This document shows, piece by piece, positions 1 through 6,043 of a DNA stretch of 44,115 nucleotides. Below the pieces are notes generated by a model that was not told where the DNA came from, did not search any database, and saw only the letters and a program-made list of their open reading frames with translations. The position numbers and the translations under genes were made by a program. Source of the stretch: a virus; IMG/VR virus record IMGVR_UViG_3300022756_000002, positions 1 through 44,115 of that record; one strand, 5' to 3'. Every line of letters starts with the position of its first letter. The stretch's first letter is position 1.

Positions 1-127
1 AAAAAGAAGAAAAAAAAAATTCATTGGACGGGGCAGGCAATTTAGTTCCGAACCCGAGAGAAATTATCCGCAAGCATTATCAAGAAATGCAGAAGAAAAG
101 TATGGCGACTCGGCTGAAGAACGATCC
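1..127. repeat. Terminal direct repeat, left copy
   Basis: These 127 bases are identical to the last 127 of the window, and an open frame continues through the join. The simplest reading is a circular or circularly permuted genome opened at an arbitrary point. 127 is also a common largest k-mer in short-read assemblers, so the overlap length may be set by the software rather than by biology. Confidence 0.95.
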
Positions 128-236
128 CCTCACCTTTCACAAGATGGTGGCTAGGCGGGAGGAGTTGCGGGGCAGGCGGGGCAAGCCCGTCCGTTCCAAG
201 AAATTCGGTTCCGAGACCGGGGCGGTTTTGGAATAG
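1..236 (+). CDS. Small basic protein, 3' part of a gene crossing the join
   Basis: This is the downstream part of an 89-residue protein that begins at ATG 43955 and continues through the circular join to the TAG at 234-236. The visible part is rich in Arg and Lys (LRGRRGKPVRSKK near the C-terminus) and I do not recognise a family. Residue 20 is the TTG at 24-26, where three other copies of the same DNA motif have TAG, so the long protein may be a read-through fusion of a charged leader peptide and the original protein. In that case initiation could instead be at ATG 88 or 103. A tRNA lies 41 bp downstream on the same strand. Confidence 0.6.
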   Translation, partial: KEEKKNSLDGAGNLVPNPREIIRKHYQEMQKKSMATRLKNDPLTFHKMVARREELRGRRGKPVRSKKFGSETGAVLE

Positions 237-247
237 GACGGGGCAGG
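234..247 (+). repeat. TAGGACGGGGCAGG motif, copy at the end of the junction gene
   Basis: Begins with the gene's TAG stop and is followed by AAAATATG, which opens a three-codon frame only, then the tRNA. Confidence 0.7.
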
Positions 248-277
248 AAAATATGGTAAGATAAAAGTGTTCAAATT

Positions 278-365
278 GGAGGCGTGGCAGAGAGGTCTAA
301 TGCTCCGATCTTATAAATCGGCAAACCTTCCATAGGTTTCAGGGGTTCAAATCCCCTCGCCTCCG
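278..365 (+). tRNA. Class II tRNA, serine-like body with anticodon UAU
   Basis: The cloverleaf is complete. Acceptor stem GGAGGCG/CGCCTCC is perfect. The 3-bp D stem is GCA/TGC with GG in its loop. The anticodon stem is CCGAT/ATCGG with loop CTTATAA. The long variable arm is AAACC/GGTTT. The T stem is AGGGG/CCCCT with loop TTCAAAT. G365 is the discriminator, and no CCA is encoded. The long arm, GGAG acceptor start and G73 are serine-tRNA traits, but positions 34-36 read TAT, which pairs with the isoleucine codon AUA. It may be mischarged with Ser, charged with Ile, or a decoding adaptor. The RNA gene itself is secure; the amino acid is not. Confidence 0.9.
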
Positions 366-369
366 TAAC

Positions 370-398
370 TTGACATTCTTTTTTTACGGGTATATACT
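370..398 (+). promoter_or_regulatory. Sigma70-type promoter for a small RNA
   Basis: TTGACA at 370-375, a 17-nt spacer, then TATACT at 393-398. This is a near-consensus bacterial promoter beginning only five bases after the tRNA. The expected start is about A405, exactly where the tRNA-complementary sequence begins. Confidence 0.75.
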
Positions 399-404
399 TA
401 TAGT

Positions 405-478
405 ACCTATGGAAGGTTGGCATTAAATTGCTCAGCCAAAATAACGTTAGCAGAAAGTCCCCTTTTGGGGATTTTTTG
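405..478 (+). ncRNA. Predicted small RNA with 5' end antisense to the tRNA variable arm
   Basis: The transcript is bounded by a strong promoter and a Rho-independent terminator and holds no credible reading frame. Its first 14 nt (ACCTATGGAAGGTT, 405-418) are the exact reverse complement of tRNA bases 324-337. Both segments can also fold as small hairpins (ACCT/AGGT stems) with complementary five-base loops, so a loop-loop contact with the tRNA is possible. A second hairpin, TTGGC (417-421) with GCCAA (435-439), precedes the terminator. The RNA function is inference; the promoter, terminator and complementarity are visible. Confidence 0.6.
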
Positions 479-488
479 TTTAACGTTT
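443..488. terminator. Terminator hairpin between convergent units
   Basis: The core stem TCCCC (458-462) / GGGGA (467-471) with a TTTT loop is followed by a T run to 477 on the plus strand. An outer pairing, AACGTTA with TAACGTT, extends the structure. It ends the small RNA on the plus strand and probably also limits leftward transcripts leaving the gene at 505-882. Confidence 0.8.
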
Positions 489-504
489 TTTTCTAGCCGT
501 TCTT

Positions 505-882
505 TTAGTTTGAGAGCACGATCAGCACTTTTGCATCGTCATCATCCGGATGGACTTCCGGCTCCACTCTGTCCAGAGCAATTTTGATCGCTCCGTTTCG
601 AGCATGCCGGTCCACTTTCTCCTCGCTGTCTTGCCGGATGTTGTCCACCAAAAATTCCGCCAGCTCTCCCATTCCCATTTTATCCAGAAAATAATCTTTG
701 AAGTGTTCTTCGAGTGCCTGGTAGGGCTTTGTACGCTCTATTACCCGGTTAGTAGGACTGTAGCCGGCGTCGATCGCCGCTTGCCTTTTCGAGACGCCTC
801 GCTGCACCGCCAGGAAGTACTTCCCTACTTTGGTGTTGAGTGGCGGTATTTTACTTTTTTTTGATATCGGTTGTATTCCCAT
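505..882 (-). CDS. Terminase small-subunit-like HTH protein
   Basis: 125 residues. The central part (GVSKRQAAIDAGYSP, about residues 29-43) followed by a helical region and a late NGAIKIALDRVEPEV segment matches the usual pattern of Terminase_2-type small subunits, which bind the packaging site and recruit the large subunit. The family call is from pattern recognition. It is unusual that the gene sits at the far end of the early operon, away from the large terminase at 37-39 kb, so a role as another DNA-binding HTH protein is possible. It overlaps the upstream gene by 32 nt, and no clear Shine-Dalgarno precedes ATG 882. Confidence 0.6.
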   Translation of the reverse strand: MGIQPISKKSKIPPLNTKVGKYFLAVQRGVSKRQAAIDAGYSPTNRVIERTKPYQALEEHFKDYFLDKMGMGELAEFLVDNIRQDSEEKVDRHARNGAIKIALDRVEPEVHPDDDDAKVLIVLSN

Positions 883-1168
883 TTTCTAGTTGTTCAATTA
901 TCTGCCCGGCGATCATCGAATGCAGCCAGGCCCGGTCCGAAGTGGCGACTTTGTTCACTTCCCCTTTTAAAAAAACCACATCTTCGGCTTTTAATTCCAC
1001 TGTCTCTTCGGTGGCGAATTTTTTGCCCAACTGCCAGGCCAAACTGGGGTTAGCAGTGATGCCGGAGAGGATATTGGCTAAAATGACTCCCACCGTGATA
1101 GGAATATTATTTTCCTTCAAATCTTCGCCTTTTAAGTTTTTCAAAACTACTTTTGTATTTATGGTCAT
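851..1168 (-). CDS. Conserved phage hypothetical protein
   Basis: 105 residues with no transmembrane segment, signal peptide or Cys pairs. It opens MTINTKVVLKNLKGEDL and contains a middle VGVILANILSG helix and KAEDVVFLKGEV. I recall similar short proteins from phage early regions but cannot name a function. The start is well supported. GGAGG at 1176-1180, with a 7-nt spacer, precedes ATG 1168, and this ribosome site is supplied by the GC-rich repeat at 1175-1216. Confidence 0.75.
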   Translation of the reverse strand: MTINTKVVLKNLKGEDLKENNIPITVGVILANILSGITANPSLAWQLGKKFATEETVELKAEDVVFLKGEVNKVATSDRAWLHSMIAGQIIEQLENGNTTDIKKK

Positions 1169-1174
1169 TTTGTG

Positions 1175-1216
1175 TCCTCCGCCAGTTGGCAGATGTAGCT
1201 TTTTAGCGGAGGAGGA
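1175..1216. repeat. GC-rich dispersed inverted repeat, copy A
   Basis: The arms TCCTCCGC (1175-1182) and GCGGAGGA (1206-1213) face each other around a short loop region. A related copy lies at 1996-2053. On the minus strand the leftward arm provides the GGAGG ribosome binding site of the gene starting at 1168. Its style resembles dispersed repeats I recall from Patescibacteria genomes. Confidence 0.7.
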
Positions 1217-1224
1217 TTTTCGTA

Positions 1225-1320
1225 TTATACCACATCAGTTTTCGTGCTCCTGTATTTCTTAAGGTCTATCATTTTATTAAGATTTTTTTCCCACCCGCGA
1301 AATTTTATTTCTCTTTTCAT
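1225..1320 (-). pseudogene. YopX-like N-terminal remnant
   Basis: A 31-codon frame begins MKREIKFRGWEKNLNKMI, the typical start of YopX-family phage proteins, which usually run well over 100 residues. Here it stops after STKTDVV at 1225, next to the dispersed repeat. ATG 1320 overlaps the TGA of the upstream gene (ATGA), as expected for a once-coupled gene. It is probably a truncated leftover, possibly still translated. Confidence 0.55.
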
Positions 1321-1490
1321 TTTATCTCTTTATTAAGAACGGATTTAACTTTTGCTAATCTATCTACTAATCGGTAAAACTCTTTGTCTGTTACTTTTTC
1401 AGTGCTTTCCCATTTTTCTAATTCTTCTATCAGAATACGAGAAATTTTTACTCTCGGCGCTTCTGCAAATCTTTTTGGTAATTTCTTCAT
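1317..1490 (-). CDS. Small charged hypothetical protein
   Basis: 57 residues starting MKKLPKRFAEAPRVKISRIL, mostly helical and charged (IEELEKWESTEKVTDKEF). No family is recognised. It begins two bases after the stop of the gene at 1492-1701 and shares ATGA with the YopX remnant, so it fits tightly in a leftward operon. That packing is the main reason to believe it is expressed. Confidence 0.6.
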   Translation of the reverse strand: MKKLPKRFAEAPRVKISRILIEELEKWESTEKVTDKEFYRLVDRLAKVKSVLNKEIK

Positions 1491-1491
1491 T

Positions 1492-1701
1492 TTATCTTGT
1501 AATAATCCTTTTAACAGTTTCTAATACCGCATTAACTAATTTCTTTTCGTCATAAGTTCTGGCTTCCCAACTATCCATTCCTTTGCCGAAGATACTATCC
1601 GTTTTCAACTTGTCTATTTCTTGAAGCAAATACTTTTTTTGAGTGTCAAGGAAAGCTATTTTTTCAATTTCTTCTTCCATTTTACTTATTGATGGTTTCA
1701 T
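1492..1701 (-). CDS. Small coiled-coil hypothetical protein
   Basis: 69 residues. MEEEIEKIAFLDTQKKYLLQ suggests a helical or coiled-coil N-terminal half, followed by a short KGMDSWEART turn and a C-terminal helix. No family is recognised. It is immediately followed by the 57-residue gene at 1317-1490 and preceded by 14 bp of spacer, consistent with the leftward early operon. Confidence 0.6.
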   Translation of the reverse strand: MKPSISKMEEEIEKIAFLDTQKKYLLQEIDKLKTDSIFGKGMDSWEARTYDEKKLVNAVLETVKRIITR

Positions 1702-1715
1702 AAATCTATTTTAAA

Positions 1716-1976
1716 TTAGTCTATTACTTTTTTTGCTAAATTAAGCCGAATTTCTTGTATTATTTTATTCATTCCGCTATCGGAAAGCAGTTCCTCTTTA
1801 ATGTCCGCATATAATTCAACGGCAAGTTTATCGGCGACCATTTTTGAAATATTAGTAAGGACATCGTAAGATTTCAAATCTGACTCTATCAATTCGGCTA
1901 AAAATTTTACTTGAGTTATATCATTCACACCTTCTGCACCCTTACTCCTTTTAATTTCAAAATTTAGTATTTTCAT
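1716..1976 (-). CDS. Hypothetical early protein
   Basis: 86 residues, predominantly helical, opening MKILNFEIKRSKGAEGVND. No motif is recognised. The dispersed repeat at 1996-2053 lies just upstream and carries a GGAGG, but that site stands about 20 nt from ATG 1976 and is better spaced for a nearer ATG opening only a nine-codon frame (MKLYENTKF). That mini-frame could couple translation into this gene. Confidence 0.65.
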   Translation of the reverse strand: MKILNFEIKRSKGAEGVNDITQVKFLAELIESDLKSYDVLTNISKMVADKLAVELYADIKEELLSDSGMNKIIQEIRLNLAKKVID

Positions 1977-1995
1977 ATAATTTCATTTTACTGTG

Positions 1996-2053
1996 TCCCT
2001 CCGCACTTTGTCCGTCCGTAGCCTTTGGCGAAGGAGGAGCTTTAGCGGAGGGG
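1996..2053. repeat. GC-rich dispersed inverted repeat, copy B
   Basis: The arms TCCCTCCGC (1996-2004) and GCGGAGGG (2045-2052) enclose an inner GC-rich segment with its own pairing (GCCTTTGGCGAAGG). It overlaps the last codons and TAA of the gene at 2042-2233, so the insertion probably redefined that C-terminus (FFPLR). Compare copy A at 1175-1216. Confidence 0.7.
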
Positions 2054-2233
2054 GAAAAATATAGCCTCAATATCTTTTATTAATTGCTCATAATCCATCC
2101 CGCAATTTTTGCAAAAATACCTGTCATCCTTGTCTTGCAAATCTTTGTGAACTTCTAATAAGGCGGATTTTAGTTTCTCCCATGAGGTTCTATCTATTTC
2201 TTCTATGTTTTCAATAACTATTTTATCTTTCAT
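2042..2233 (-). CDS. Small protein with one CxxC, C-terminus in a repeat
   Basis: 63 residues. CKNCGMDYEQL near residue 41 forms a half zinc knuckle, preceded by a charged helix (WEKLKSALLEVHKDLQDKDD). The last five codons and the stop are contributed by the dispersed repeat, so the protein may be a shortened form of a longer ancestor with a second Cys pair. No family is recognised. Confidence 0.6.
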   Translation of the reverse strand: MKDKIVIENIEEIDRTSWEKLKSALLEVHKDLQDKDDRYFCKNCGMDYEQLIKDIEAIFFPLR

Positions 2234-2260
2234 AACAATTTCTTGTAATGTTCAAGTTTT

Positions 2261-2500
2261 TCAAAGCCAATTTCCCCCTCCAGACTGCATGCCTTTCAGA
2301 AGCAGCGTGGCCCACAAAGCCCCCCACCAGCCGAAGGCCAAAATTAGAACCGCATATACCCCGAGTGTAAGCGCCACATCTTTCCACAAAATAGCATTTT
2401 TAAAAGCTCGCCACTGAACCCTTAGATACTCCTTCGATGCCTCCCTCGCGCAAGATCCGGATGAGCATTCTTGACATTTTCCATTAAAGTTGTGGGCCAT
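2261..2500 (-). CDS. Small membrane protein with Cys-rich N-terminus
   Basis: 79 residues. The N-terminus holds three Cys (CQECSSGSC). Residues about 41-72 are strongly hydrophobic (ALTLGVYAVLILAFGWWGAL) and could make one or two membrane spans. ATG 2500 lies inside the end of the upstream 56-residue gene, a 17-nt overlap. No family is recognised. An inner-membrane location is inferred only from hydrophobicity. Confidence 0.6.
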   Translation of the reverse strand: MAHNFNGKCQECSSGSCAREASKEYLRVQWRAFKNAILWKDVALTLGVYAVLILAFGWWGALWATLLLKGMQSGGGNWL

Positions 2501-2654
2501 TATCTCTGCTTCCCAATAAGTCTTGGATGTCCTCGAGACCCGCTTCCTTGACGATATAGGTTATTTGCGCCCGGCGTTTCTGGTCATTGTAAATTATCGC
2601 CTTCAAAGTGCCTTCTTTTTTTATCGTCAACACGCCCTCCATAGAATTTTCCAT
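2484..2654 (-). CDS. Small hypothetical protein
   Basis: 56 residues opening MENSMEGVLTIKKEGTLKAI, with beta-like and then helical content. It fills the interval between the HNH-like gene (start of its downstream spacer at 2661) and the small membrane protein, and overlaps the latter by 17 nt. A second in-frame ATG lies four codons on. No family is recognised. Support comes from gene packing and plausible composition. Confidence 0.55.
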   Translation of the reverse strand: MENSMEGVLTIKKEGTLKAIIYNDQKRRAQITYIVKEAGLEDIQDLLGSRDNGPQL

Positions 2655-2661
2655 TAGTTAA

Positions 2662-3069
2662 TTATACATACTTTTTCAGCTCGCGTCTCAGATTGATAAT
2701 TTCCGCGGCCCAATCCATTTTATAAGTCTTATGCGCGCTACGAAATTCTTCCGCTTTGTCCCACAACTTAACTCTTTCTTTCGGGAGAATTTTCCTAACT
2801 AATTTTTCATATTCTTTTTCGTGATAGTGCTTCCATCCGTGGCAGCTGCGACAGACGCAGACGATCAGCCGAGTATCAGCGAAGGTGGCGGAGTTGGCGC
2901 GGCTTACCAGGTGATCTGCTTGCAAAACCGGATCGGCGCACAGGCGAATCGATCGCAAGATGCAATTTCCGTCTCTCGCTATGACAATAGCCCGGACCAG
3001 CTCTTGAATGTCACTTTTGAGCTCTGCAGTGCTAGAAACCCCCTTAACGCGCAATTTGCCCCGTCTCAT
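2662..3069 (-). CDS. HNH/NinG-like nuclease or recombination protein
   Basis: 135 residues. An ARDGNCILR segment is followed by ADHLVSRANSATF and CVCRSCHGWKHY, an arrangement of D-H, N and C-x-x-C/H residues like HNH-type and NinG (Rap) proteins, which cut or resolve DNA in phage recombination. The neighbours, an SSB-like protein, a YqaJ exonuclease and ParB, fit a recombination block. The usual first CxxC is reduced to a single Cys, so catalysis is uncertain. The C-terminal 50 residues are a basic helix. Confidence 0.6.
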   Translation of the reverse strand: MRRGKLRVKGVSSTAELKSDIQELVRAIVIARDGNCILRSIRLCADPVLQADHLVSRANSATFADTRLIVCVCRSCHGWKHYHEKEYEKLVRKILPKERVKLWDKAEEFRSAHKTYKMDWAAEIINLRRELKKYV

Positions 3070-3124
3070 AGTTTTCGTCCCTCTTCTTCCCCAAACTTCG
3101 TTTCATGGCTATAAATCGCTTTAC

Positions 3125-3160
3125 GGGGCATTTTGCCCCTCACAGAGGGTTTTAAAACCC
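3125..3160. other. Two adjacent hairpins between HNH-like and SSB-like genes
   Basis: GGGGCA/TGCCCC (3125-3139) and the perfect palindrome GGGTTTTAAAACCC (3147-3160) sit in the 94-bp gap. Neither has a T run, so an RNA-processing site or protein operator is as likely as a terminator. Confidence 0.5.
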
Positions 3161-3163
3161 GAC

Positions 3164-3628
3164 CTAGCCCGGAAAAGGGTCCGCTTCCTCTTCCGGATAT
3201 TCGATCTCCGGAAGATCCTCGGATTCCACCGGTTTAGATTTCCCGGGTTTAGTCAGCTCTCCGTATTCGTCGAGCTGCCAGCCGGCGGTCACGAAGTAAG
3301 CGATGATGACTTTTTTTCCGCCGATCACCGCCTTGTGCAAAAGACAGCGGACTTTCTTGCCGACCCAATTCTCTGAGTCCTGTCCGAACTCATCGTAGAG
3401 CACATTCAAAGTCGGCTGGTTAAAAGAAGTTTTTTTCTCACCGTTCCGGGTGCGGATTTTAAAATTAAATTGCTCTCCGCCGTAGTTGCTCGGTTCCAAA
3501 GTTCCCGCGTCAAGAATTGTAACGATGTCCAGATTTTTTAGATCGGGCTCGAACTTCGCGCCGTCGTATTCGTAAGGCATCTTTCTCGCATACGGAATTC
3601 CGCCGCCAGTTTTTTTTGTTATCAGCAT
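3164..3628 (-). CDS. Phage single-stranded-DNA-binding-like protein
   Basis: 154 residues. The core (TILDAGTLEPSNYGGEQFNF, then FNQPTLNVLYDEFGQDSENW and VGKKVRCLLHK) matches a small OB-fold protein common beside phage recombination exonucleases. It ends in a strongly acidic tail (residues about 134-154, rich in D and E, closing DPFPG), reminiscent of the SSB tail that recruits partner enzymes. Its stop is followed by hairpins, and its start abuts the YqaJ exonuclease stop. This makes it the likely ssDNA-binding partner of that exonuclease. The role is inferred from context and fold pattern. Confidence 0.65.
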   Translation of the reverse strand: MLITKKTGGGIPYARKMPYEYDGAKFEPDLKNLDIVTILDAGTLEPSNYGGEQFNFKIRTRNGEKKTSFNQPTLNVLYDEFGQDSENWVGKKVRCLLHKAVIGGKKVIIAYFVTAGWQLDEYGELTKPGKSKPVESEDLPEIEYPEEEADPFPG

Positions 3629-4237
3629 TTAGAGTTTTATTATCTCTGATAATTTCTCATCCACCTGTTTTAGAAATTCTTCCTGCGTCTCCCGGGCCTT
3701 TTGGATCTCCGCTTCGATGCTGGTCCGCTCGATCGGAATTATGTGAATGGGATGCTCCGGTATCTCCGGATTATAACCCACGAAATAGCGCTTCATAAGT
3801 TTCGGATTCACCACGAAGGCCTGCACCACCTGCCAGAAATATTCCTCCGGGATTTTATCGGCGAGCCACATGGCCACATAATTCTTCCCTCCCGGGCACT
3901 TCACTTCCAAATCCTCCGTTTCGGAAATAATTCCATCCGGGGAGTAGGCGATGAATTCATTCTCGTCGCTCTCGCACAGTCCGGCGCGCGTGACGGAGAG
4001 TCCGGTCTCGAACTCGAAGGCGGCGATCGCCTCTTCTTCCAGTCGCAGTCCCCTCTCCCTAGCATTCTCGTACTCGTCATCCTCCACTCCCAAGCTCAAA
4101 CGCTCCGCGATCGTTTCGTACATCGCCGATTGCCGGGTCTTCGGATTCATAATGCTTCGAAGAGAAGTTCCGGTGATCTTCCCTTTGCGCAACTGTTTCC
4201 AGACATCGCTCCTCTGAGTTACTTCATGCGTTTTCAT
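3629..4237 (-). CDS. YqaJ/lambda-exonuclease-family viral recombinase
   Basis: About 202 residues from ATG 4237. Conserved family features occur in order: KGKITGTSLRSIM (18-30), the RGLRLEEEA region (62-70), and the catalytic SPDG (Asp about 101) and EVKCP (Glu 111, Lys 113). These enzymes chew one strand of double-stranded DNA to prime annealing recombination and concatemer formation. It overlaps the upstream 147-residue gene by 14 nt and abuts the SSB-like gene. No separate Erf/Bet annealase is seen, so one of the neighbours may fill that role. An upstream ATG at 4249 is possible but less likely. Confidence 0.85.
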   Translation of the reverse strand: MKTHEVTQRSDVWKQLRKGKITGTSLRSIMNPKTRQSAMYETIAERLSLGVEDDEYENARERGLRLEEEAIAAFEFETGLSVTRAGLCESDENEFIAYSPDGIISETEDLEVKCPGGKNYVAMWLADKIPEEYFWQVVQAFVVNPKLMKRYFVGYNPEIPEHPIHIIPIERTSIEAEIQKARETQEEFLKQVDEKLSEIIKL

Positions 4238-4667
4238 GTGCTTGTGCAACCTCTTTAATTTCCGTAATTTCTGAAATCTCTGAAACTTCTGAAACCTTTT
4301 CTTTTTTCATCGGCGGAAAATTAAATTCATACTTCAAATCGTTCACCACTTTTCTCACCTGGTAGTCGTGCCTTTCATCTTCCGAGAGGCTTCGCCAAGC
4401 CGCTTTAAGCTCTTCGATATTCTTCGCCTTCTTCAATTTCTCAATCGACTCATCCTTGTCGTAGAGCACTCCGACTTTGGCAATCACCTTCTCGTAATAT
4501 TTTCGGTGTTCTTCCAGAAAATAGTCGCGGGATTTTTCGAAAGCCTTTTTGGTGAATCTTGTTTTCGGAAAAAGTTTCGTCAGTTCCATCGCGCAGTTGG
4601 TCGCGGAAAAAAAAGCGATCGACAAATTCTTTCGGTATTGAGCATTCTTGAGAAGAGTTTCCTCCAT
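4224..4667 (-). CDS. Hypothetical helical protein in the recombination block
   Basis: 147 residues from ATG 4667 (a TTG at 4673 is the alternative). Mostly helical and Lys/Glu rich, with ELKAAWRSLSEDERHDYQ at about 88-105. It ends with short VSEVSEISEITEIKEV repeats that look like a flexible acidic tail. No family is recognised. Its place between ParB and the exonuclease, with an overlap into the latter, makes an annealase or accessory recombination role possible, but nothing in the sequence proves that. Confidence 0.6.
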   Translation of the reverse strand: MEETLLKNAQYRKNLSIAFFSATNCAMELTKLFPKTRFTKKAFEKSRDYFLEEHRKYYEKVIAKVGVLYDKDESIEKLKKAKNIEELKAAWRSLSEDERHDYQVRKVVNDLKYEFNFPPMKKEKVSEVSEISEITEIKEVAQAHENA

Positions 4668-4685
4668 ACCCAAATAATAACACGG

Positions 4686-4844
4686 CTAATCTTCTTCCGG
4701 TAGAGGATTCATTATGTCAAACAATTCTCCGGCCACGTGCATCACCACCTCGTCTCGCTCCGTCACTCTTTTATTTTTCAAAGAACTGGCTATGTATCTA
4801 TTACGCCTCGCTTCTCTCATCTTTAGGCTTTCTCTTTTTTTCAT
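4686..4844 (-). CDS. Small basic hypothetical protein
   Basis: 52 residues, opening with a very basic helix (MKKRESLKMREARRNRYI) and ending acidic (MNPLPEED). It fits exactly between the ParB stop (4860) and the next gene start (4667). No ribosome site is obvious and no family is recognised, so confidence rests on packing and composition. Confidence 0.45.
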   Translation of the reverse strand: MKKRESLKMREARRNRYIASSLKNKRVTERDEVVMHVAGELFDIMNPLPEED

Positions 4845-4859
4845 TTCATCTATTTATTT

Positions 4860-5750
4860 TTATTCCCCCACTAAAGATAATATTTCTTTCAGCGTTCTTG
4901 CCGCCGCTTTAAGATAGGTTATGTCAGAATCGGTCATCGCCACATTTTTTAACTTCAGAAACATTTTCCCGTAGCTAGTTATATGCGCGGCGGAGAATAC
5001 CGCATTACGCAGCGAAGCTGCTCCCTGCGCCTTGCTGCCGATGTATTGCTCGTCGAGATCGATCGACTCTCCGTGGTCGAGAAACTTGTCAATCAATTTC
5101 GGTTCGCTGCGAAAGGAATCCTTTAGCCGAGTGTAGTCTCCGCGCTTGATTCCGATTTCCCCCCTGTTTATTTTTTCCACCAATATTTTCTCCATCTTTC
5201 CTTCCTGTGCCCTGGTAAATGGTTCATCCAGTACTTTCTCTTTGATGGCGCGAGTCGCAAGTTTCAATTCCTTGATGTGCTCCGCATTTTCCAGAGAAAT
5301 TTGATAACTTAAAAACTTTTCTTTGTTTTGAAGTTCGGCAAAAGCCAGATAGGTTCGCATTTGTCTTTCACCGATAGAAAGTATTTCGCAAACTTCCCTG
5401 ACTCCCTTGCCGGAAGTTTTGGAAATTTCCAGAATTGCCATTGCTTTCTCCGTCGCCGACCAGCTTTCGTGCTGCTCTTGGATATGGAATTGCTCCACCA
5501 TCCTCTCGAAATCTCCCTTGGCGATCACGATCACGACCGGCACCTCTTTTAATTTCAGATCGCTCGCCGCCCGATAGCGCCTCTCGCCATCGATCAGAAG
5601 ATACCCGTTCTTGTCCCTCTGCACCACTAGAGGCTGAATGATGCCGTGCTTCTTGATGGAATCTTTTAGTGATGCCATCTTCTCCACTTGGAAATATTTT
5701 CGCGGCTGATGTTTGTCCGGAATTATTTCCGATAATTTCAAGGTGGTCAT
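4860..5750 (-). CDS. ParB/Spo0J-family DNA-binding protein
   Basis: 296 residues. The N-terminus carries the ParB nuclease-like/CTP-binding fold: QPRKYF (15-20), HGIIQPLVV (35-43) and GERRYRA (55-61). It is followed by a helix-turn-helix region around GVREVCEILSIGERQMR. No ParA ATPase is encoded nearby, so classical partition is unlikely. Solo phage ParB-like proteins may act in DNA organisation, replication or recombination. A 293-bp hairpin-rich stretch with an inverted repeat lies directly upstream and could hold its binding site. A C-terminal stretch has no recognised domain. Confidence 0.85.
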   Translation of the reverse strand: MTTLKLSEIIPDKHQPRKYFQVEKMASLKDSIKKHGIIQPLVVQRDKNGYLLIDGERRYRAASDLKLKEVPVVIVIAKGDFERMVEQFHIQEQHESWSATEKAMAILEISKTSGKGVREVCEILSIGERQMRTYLAFAELQNKEKFLSYQISLENAEHIKELKLATRAIKEKVLDEPFTRAQEGKMEKILVEKINRGEIGIKRGDYTRLKDSFRSEPKLIDKFLDHGESIDLDEQYIGSKAQGAASLRNAVFSAAHITSYGKMFLKLKNVAMTDSDITYLKAAARTLKEILSLVGE

Positions 5751-5766
5751 ATTTTTATTTTATTTA

Positions 5767-6036
5767 TAGCGGGTGGGTCCCGCTAAGAGGGATGAAATAT
5801 TGGTAAATTTTGAATACCGAATACAATTTAAAATTTCTAGCTTTATATTTTTCCCGTTTCCCGTTTCACATTTAGGTGTTAAGTTTTTCGGATTTTAACC
5901 GATGATATTCTTTCAATAAGAATATTTGCAACCAAGCAAATAATGTTGATGGAAACGAAACTGGCCAGTTTCTGCGTGATTGAGGCTCACGTCCAGGCCT
6001 TATACCTCCCGTCCCTATTAGCAGGACTCACCCGCC
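5767..6036. other. Structured non-coding region with facing 26-bp repeats
   Basis: This 293-bp gap upstream of parB holds no credible gene. Its two ends carry related sequences in opposite orientation: 5769-5794 on the plus strand and 6035-6010 on the minus strand (GCGGGTGRGTCCYGCTAA core, 22 of 26 identical). Inside are the 14-bp palindrome AAACTGGCCAGTTT (5959-5972), the stem ATATTCTT/AAGAATAT and a TTTGC/GCAAA hairpin. Candidates are a centromere-like site for ParB, an operator pair or a structured leader RNA. Confidence 0.55.
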
Positions 6037-6043
6037 ATTATTT

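Noticed and set aside
304-321. UAA-suppressor tRNA (anticodon UUA)
   Set aside because: This would need C310 at position 33 and a nine-base loop; the regular seven-base loop gives UAU with the invariant U33.
3701-4258. 185-residue plus-strand frame opposite the exonuclease
   Set aside because: Codon-mirrored shadow of the YqaJ gene; no motif of its own.
5767-6036. Hammerhead-type ribozyme
   Set aside because: The CUGAUGA core is absent although a GUCC/GGGAU-GAAA-like segment is present.
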